The position numbers and the translations under genes were made by a program. From assembly GCF_040869045.1 (NCBI RefSeq), contig NC_090319.1:15456314-15520313 (forward strand): DNA of 64,000 bases. Reading direction: 5' to 3'. The DNA is from Eurosta solidaginis. Taxonomy: Eukaryota > Arthropoda > Insecta > Diptera > Tephritidae. Shown piece by piece: positions 58,302 to 64,000 of the stretch (the first letter of the stretch is position 1; each line of letters begins with the position of its first letter). The notes beneath the pieces were generated by a model, which worked only from the letters and a program-made list of their open reading frames with translations, did not search any database and was not told the origin of the DNA.

Positions 58302-58343
58302 TTTTCGCACAATAGGGTCGCTTCATGATTCCAGGTCACGTAT
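58302..58343 (-). repeat. Inverted repeat arm, right
   Basis: Inverted partner of 56811-56851. The text around it differs from the left arm after about 42 bases. Confidence 0.6.
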
Positions 58344-59549
58344 AAATTTGTGGTAAAGCAATTCTCTGAGTGCGGAACTCTTTTTGCAAGACTTCCCACA
58401 TTAGCAATATTCCGCGGATACCAGTGATGTTGATTCACTGGTTAGAGATATTTGCTTATGGAAATTTCATTTTATACTCGAGGTTTGAAGCCCTTTTTCC
58501 AAAAACTCTAGTTATCGTTAAAACTTTGGCTTTGCCAATAATACCATCTATGCCAAGTTTCAATAATGTCACTCAAGCGGTTCAGGAAATATGTGATCTG
58601 GAAAGAAAAATTCGTATGGTTGGTACGACACCCTTTTTCCAATTTTTTCCTCATTAATATAATATCAATTTTCGGCATCTGCCTGCCAAGTATCATTACC
58701 CTGGTATTACTACCTTCATATTTCATATTTTGGTATAAATATCAGATGTCCAGCTCCCTACATACCACAATTACATCACATGCACTTAAAAACTCTATTT
58801 CCTACAAAGTGGTGTATATTTTATCCAAATCAGCCCAGTTGAAAAGTTTGCATGTGGCGTGTTTATGTATAGATAGATAATACGGTTATGGCCAGTGTTC
58901 CACGTTAATAAACCTGATTCTCTCCGGTAAGAGGATCTTCTTGTACCAGCACGACTGCAGCGGAAAAAATATTGTTTGACTCTAGAACCTTTTTGTCTGT
59001 GGATGTAAGTCGCCTCTAACGACCAGCATGCTGGACATCATCGAACTATCTGCTTGTCTGCTCATTCCTACTGGGTTACAGAGTTTGTTTACATTCGAGT
59101 TTTTCGGTAGTGTTGTGATTTTGGTCATTTTAAGTGGGAAATCGCGTTTTGATCGGTTTGAGTTTAGTGTTATTGGTTTCGCAATTTGATTACCTATCGA
59201 TTGATGTAATTGTGGTGTTTGTAGGATATAGACTTAAAGAAATATTTGAATTTTTCTGGTTTGTATGTACAGTTTGTGTGTTTGTGCATTTTTAATTTTT
59301 CATACCCAGTTCTCCAGGCTATCGAAACTATTTTAAAGTTTCTGTAGAAACACTGTGCCTTGAAGATATTTTTTGAAATATTTTTCAGCGCCTAGTGATA
59401 CACTTTTTGTAGTTACTTTGAAGTATCTGTTGATTGAGTGTACCCAGTAATAGATTTGGGTGGCTAGATATTGAGCCGATTTGGTAAGATATCTGGTTAC
59501 TTGGATTTTTGTTATTTTGAAGTCCTTCTTTGTAGGAAGGTAAAAATTT
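58344..59549. other. No gene; possible remnant of a repeat at 58985-59045
   Basis: GTAAGTCGCCTCTAACGACC at about 59008 resembles the TCGCCTCTTACGACAGGC core of the repeats at 33060 and 36060. The overlapping ORFs at 58370-58880 show no motif. The rest is AT-rich and unassigned. Confidence 0.3.
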
Positions 59550-60041
59550 GTGATCCTTAAGTGGCAGAGTTCAACTTCAGCGCCTCTTAGCTTGCTTGTT
59601 CGGTTCGGTATAGTTTTCGCTCGGGTCCTTTGTGGCCTTTTGTGTGGTTTTTACCGCGCGCTTGCGACCTATACCCCCGTGGTTTTGCTTTGCCCGACAA
59701 GTTTAGCTGCTGTCGTTCCTGCTCGTTTTTGGGTGAAGTTTTTGTTTTGGGTTACTTTGCGGTCTTCTTCTGGTGTTGAAGATAGGAGGTGACTAGGTGT
59801 CCCATCTGATGGTGATGTCGTTCGGGAAGTGTGTAATGGGGATGATGGTAATGTTGAGGGTCTGGTTGCTGGGGGGTATGTTGCTGAGGGACATGTTGTT
59901 GGGCAACATGTTGCTGAAAAACATGTTGCTATAAAGCATATTGCTGACAAAAATGCTGCTGGGAAACCTGTTGCTGGGAAACTAGTTGTCGGTATTCATG
60001 AGTCTGAGCAACTAGTTGCTGGGCAACTTGTTAAAACATAA
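59550..60041 (+). pseudogene. Unidentified frame ending in eleven 15-bp repeats
   Basis: A forward frame runs 59550-60041 with a single in-frame TGA at 59790-59792. The first part is hydrophobic and basic (80 codons); after the stop comes SDGDVVREV and an acidic stretch. From 59865 to 60029 there are exactly eleven 15-bp units with no indel, giving five-residue repeats of V-A-G-x-H or V-A-E-K-H type, then VKT and a stop. GC content is higher here than in the neighbours. I do not recognise the protein. It could be a transposon ORF piece or a minisatellite that happens to stay open. The minus-strand ORF at 59669-59950 is its shadow. Confidence 0.3.
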
Positions 60042-60104
60042 CAGTGCTCCTTGATATTAATGAAATTAAAGAAGAAAAATTTTTTTAAAAATAAGCTTTT
60101 ATTA

Positions 60105-62300
60105 TTATACTCAGTTGAGCAGAGCTCGCAGAGTATATTAAGTTTGATTGGATAACGGTTGGTTGTACATATATAAAGGAATCGAGATAGATATAGACTT
60201 CCATATATCAAAATAATCAGGATCGAAAAAAAATTTGATTGAGCCATGTCCGTCCGTCCGTCCGTCCGTTAACACGATAACTTGAGTAAATTTTGAGGTA
60301 TTTTGATGAAATTTGGTATGTAGGTTCCTGAGCACTCATCTCAGATCGCTATTTAAAATGAACGATATCGGACTATAACCACGCCCACTTTTTTGATATC
60401 GAAAAATTCGAAAAACCGAAAAAGTGCGATAATTCATTACCAAAGACAGCTAAAGCGACGAAACTTGGTAGATGAGTTGAACTTATGACGCAGAATAGAA
60501 AATTAGTAAAATTTTGGACAATGGGCGTGGCACCGCCCACTTTTAAAAGAAGGTAATTTAAAAGTTTTGCAAGCTGTAATTTGGCAGTCGTTAAGATATC
60601 ATAATGAAATTTGGCAGGAACGTTACTCCTATTACTATATGTACGCTTGATAAAAATTAGCAAAATCGGAGAAGGATCACGCCCACTTTTAAAAAAAAAA
60701 ATTTTTTAAAGTAAAATTTTTACAAAAAATGTAATATCTTTACAGTATATAAGTAAATTATGTCAACATTCAACTCCAGTAATGATATAGTGCAACAAAA
60801 TACAAAAATACAAGAATATTTCAAAATGGGCGTGGCTCCGCCCTTTTCCATTTAATTTGTCTAGGATACTTTTAACGCCATAAGTCGAACAAAAATTAAC
60901 CAATCCTTTTGAAATTTGGTAGGGGCATAAATTTTATGACGCTAACTGTTTTCTGTGAAAAGGGGCGACATCGGTTGATGCCACGCCCAGTTTTTATACA
61001 CATTCGTCCGTCTGTCCTTCCGCATGGCCGTTAACACGATAACTTGAGAAAAAATCGACATATCTTTAATGAACTTAGTTCACGTGCTTACTTGAACTCA
61101 CTTTATCTTGGTATGAAAAATGAACGAAATCCGACTATGACCACGCCCACTTTTTCGATATCGAAAATTACGAAAAATGAAAAAAATGCCATAATTCTAT
61201 ACCAAATACGAAAAAAGGGATGAAACATGGTAAGGTAATTGGATTGTTTTATTGACGCGAAATATAACTTAAGAAAAAAATTTTTTAAAATGGTTGTGAC
61301 ACCTACCATATTAAGTAGAAGAAAATGAAAAAGTTCTGCAGGGCGAAAAAAAAAACCCTTAAAATTTTGGCAGGTATTACATATATAAATAAATTAGCGG
61401 TATCCAACAGATGATGTTCTGGGTCACCCTGGTCCACATTTTGGTCGATATCTGGAAAACGCCTTCACACCACTCCCTTTTAAAACTCTCATTAATACCT
61501 TTAATTTGATACCCATAGCGTACAAACACATTCTAGAGTCACCCCTGGTCTACCTTTATGGCGATATTTCGAAACGGCGTCCACCTATAGAACTAAGGCC
61601 CACTCCCTTCTAAAATACTCATTAACACCTTTCGTTTGATGCCCATATTGTACAAACAAATTCTAGGGTCACCCCTGGTCCACCTTTATGGCGATATCTC
61701 GAAACGGCGTCCGCCTATGGAACTAAGGATTACTCACTTTTAAAATACTCATTAACACCTTTCTTTTGATACCCATATCGTACAAATACATTCTAGAGTC
61801 ACCACTGGTCCACCCACCTTTATGGCGATATTTCGAAACGGCGTCCACCTATAGAACTAAGGCCCACTCCCTTTTAAAATACTCGCTAACACCTTTCGTT
61901 TGATACCCATATTGTACAAACAAATGCTAGGGTCACCCTTGGTCCACCTTTATGGCGATATCTCGAAAATACGACCACCTATGGAACTAAGGATTACTCC
62001 CTTTTAAAATACTCATTAACACCTTTCATTTGATACCCATAACGTACAAACGCATTCTAGAGTCAACCCTGATAAACCTTTATGGCTATATCCCTAAATG
62101 GCGTCCACCTATAGAACTGTGGCCCACTCCCTCATAAAATACTCATAATGCCTTTCATTTGATACAAATGTCATACAAACACATTCCAGGGTTACCCTCG
62201 GTTCATTTTCCTACATGGTTATTTTCCCTTATGTTGCCACCATAGCTCTCAACTGAGTATGTAATATTCGGTTACACCCGAACTTAACCTTCCTTACTTG
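60105..62300 (-). mobile_element. Helentron-like repeat, copy F (long form)
   Basis: The minus-strand copy is complete at both ends. The microsatellite end is at left (TATACTCAGTTGAGCAGAG, then GTCCGTCCGTCCGTCCGTCC at about 60247-60269). The hairpin end is at right (CTCAACTGAGTATGTAATAT, GTTCGGTTACACCCGAAC, CTTCCTTACTTG). Six markers of the 130-bp repeat (TTTGATACCC) lie at about 61508, 61638, 61768, 61902, 62032 and 62161. The body has the same GGGCGTGG boxes as copies B and E. ORFs such as 60373-60663 are non-coding translations repeated in every copy. Confidence 0.68.
61500..62200 (-). repeat. 130-bp minisatellite inside copy F
   Basis: Six marker copies spaced 130, 130, 134, 130 and 129 bp. 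Each unit contains ACACATTCTAGAGTCACCCC, GTCCACCTTTATGGCGATAT and CTCCCTTTTAAAATACTC. It is the inverse of the unit in copies B and E. Confidence 0.85.
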
Positions 62301-62895
62301 TTGGTTAATAAAATTAACTAAGAAGTAAAAAATAAATTGACTGTAAAGAAATATAACACTTTATAGGTTCATTGCAACTTTTAACGATAATTAGGCTCCT
62401 TAGTCTGCGACAAAAAAATTCCATAACATAATTATATATTTTTAACATTAAAACTTTATACCTAAATTATTAAATCTTACAGTTTGTATCACAGTCCCAA
62501 TTGTTCTATTAAATCGCGTTACACTGCAGATCTCTGCTCTGTGGGTTAAATCTGTTTTAAAATAAAATTCAAACTTTCGCTTAGCTAAAATTCCATCGCC
62601 ATAAATCTGTAAAACAAAATCAAGTGCGCAAAAAAGTATGCAACATTTTGCGATAACAGCCTATCTTCTACGTTCGTTGTATACACAAACAAAGCCTTAC
62701 CTGAATTCTTGAGCCACTGTAGGTTATTCACCTTCCCTCTAAACAAAGAACATGGAAGCAAGCGTGGGATTCACCACTTGATAAATTTCTTATATAAAAT
62801 GGCAGCGTGAATCCCATACCCGCGTAGTAATGATATGGAATTGCTACAGCGGTTCGTGTCCGTGGTTCTCGCAGTTCGTTAATATGCAATATAAA
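62301..62895. other. No feature recognised
   Basis: AT-rich DNA without ORF or repeat end. Confidence 0.3.
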
Positions 62896-63012
62896 TACCT
62901 ATGGTTACAAGCAACAATCGCCTAAGTCCCAGGCTCCACGGATAGGTACCGCTGTAGCTAGGCTGGGTTTGTTTGGGACTTATGCTTTTATTGCTTGTGA
63001 GCACAAATCTTT
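62896..63012. mobile_element. Hairpin MITE, copy 2
   Basis: The arm at about 62899-62931 (CAAGCAACAATCGCCTAAG TCCCA) is inverted at 62974-63008 (TGGGACTTATGC...GCTTGTGAGCAC) with several mismatches and a 42-base loop. It shares arm words with 36785-36865. Part of the ORF at 62969-63154 overlaps it and is not real. Confidence 0.5.
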
Positions 63013-64000
63013 ACCGATAACTCTGCTGTCGATTAATTTATCGAATTCTCGCAAAGTTATATTGCACTGTCATCGGAGTTATACATACATGCGTGCAACA
63101 TTTCAGCTCAATCGGACACCGGGAAATGTATCAAATTTAACTTGCAAGATTTGATTACAGACAACAGATAAGTGAAACTAAATAAAAGCTTATAAAAAAT
63201 ATTTCTCTTTTAGCAGGAAAAATCAGTTAGATTTATTGAAAATATATCGTTTAGACAGAATATTATTACTTTAAGACCAACAGTTTTTCTTCTATTCAAA
63301 TGACCATAAAATTTGTTCCTCTTGACATAAAACTCAAAACCACAATGAGAAAAATGTTACTGCACAACTGTCAGTTTACGAATAACAAATAAATTTTTTT
63401 ATTTTACAAGCCACATTTCTTGGTCATACAGATTTTCCTTCGAGCTTCTACATTCCCGAAAAATGGCATAGAGGTCAAACGGCGGCTAGTTGAGGAATTC
63501 GTTTCCTCTAGCTATCAGATATTTTATTAGTCGATTTTTTATAAACAGATGTACTGTAGACAGGGTATTATAAATTTAGATTGGATAACTGTTGGTTGTA
63601 CTGTAGGGCGGGTAGATTTAAAAATCGCTCATTGCTCTGTGGAAATCGTATTCTACGGATCAAAATAAGAAACTTTACCGAAGGAACCATACCTCTAAAA
63701 CGAATTCTGATGTCCCCCCCTTTGGGTCGAACTTTTGGGTAGGAGCAATTTCAATTCTACCTGCTGTGTCTTGTGGTGGCTTAAAAAAAACAACACAAGC
63801 AATTTTACGATCTGCAATTGTGTCACAGTGATGCCTTGGTTTTAAAAGGGGATTGTAAAAACGCTAATTTCTAATATTTTTTTTTGTTTTTTAATTTCTT
63901 TTCTATTACTAAGGTAAATTCATTTTTTCATTTACATATGTTCTGACTAAATAAATTTCTAAAGAGAAAAATAAACTCCAAAAAGAAAAAATATAGGCAT
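63013..64000. other. No gene; short Helentron-like scrap at 63560-63602
   Basis: GATTGGATAACTGTTGGTTG at about 63579 matches the microsatellite end of copy F (GATTGGATAACGGTTGGTTG at about 60148). Only some 40 bases remain. The rest is AT-rich with no recognisable feature. Confidence 0.35.

Noticed and set aside
59829..60041. Secreted or antifreeze-like repetitive protein gene
   Set aside because: No convincing start, an in-frame stop upstream, no signal peptide or splice support; kept only as an unidentified remnant.
60373..60663. 96-residue minus ORF resembling ORFs at 5890-6120, 18833-19066 and 30901-31092
   Set aside because: These are the same non-coding body of the Helentron-like repeat in different copies; frames are not conserved between them.

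Overview
The window looks like intergenic or intronic DNA from a higher dipteran, most likely a tephritid fruit fly. It is AT-rich, has no long open reading frames, and is packed with decayed insect transposable elements. Several repeats, notably the one ending in GTTCGGGTGTAACCGAAC and the RTE tail reading TTGGCGCTTAACCGT, are ones I associate with tephritid genomes. That species call rests on memory of families, not on a search. I found no host protein gene, no tRNA or rRNA, and no intact transposon gene. Every long ORF that makes sense is a broken piece of a mobile-element protein.

Layout. 1-1558: minus-strand LINE 5' part with ORF1, apparently inserted into a Helentron-like repeat (1559-3154). 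4475-6936: two such repeats head to tail. 8980-9280: LINE reverse-transcriptase scrap. 9951-11373: internally deleted piggyBac with both ends and TTAA duplications. 12351-13707 and 16212-17556: one 1.35-kb segment present twice, the second copy inside another Helentron-like repeat (15533-18170). 18175-18545: LINE C-terminus. 18738-19157: short Helentron-like copy. 21373-26190: three RTE fragments. 22395-23110 and 27186-27930: two arrays of TATCGAT-type motifs. 28634-31333: long Helentron-like copy with about ten 130-bp repeats. 31350-33150: R1-like LINE. 36472-36735 and 41271-41432: RTE tails. 37972-38415: large palindrome. 39213-40612: Tc1-like transposon. 42315-43507: Penelope-like element with inverted ends. 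44691-45605: RTE. 48150-51890: two LINE 3' ends and low-order repeats. 53371-53747: long hexanucleotide tract. 55116-58343: LINE C-terminus and elements carrying a 128-bp repeat. 59550-60041: an odd frame ending in eleven perfect 15-bp units. 60105-62300: another long Helentron-like copy.

The main theme is non-autonomous DNA elements built from tandem modules. The Helentron-like copies share subterminal inverted repeats that change together at both ends between subfamilies, a GTCC-type microsatellite, a terminal hairpin, and a 130-bp internal repeat varying from three to about eleven marker copies. A related 128-bp repeat sits inside a different-looking element at 57500-57960, which suggests that one minisatellite module has been shared between element families.
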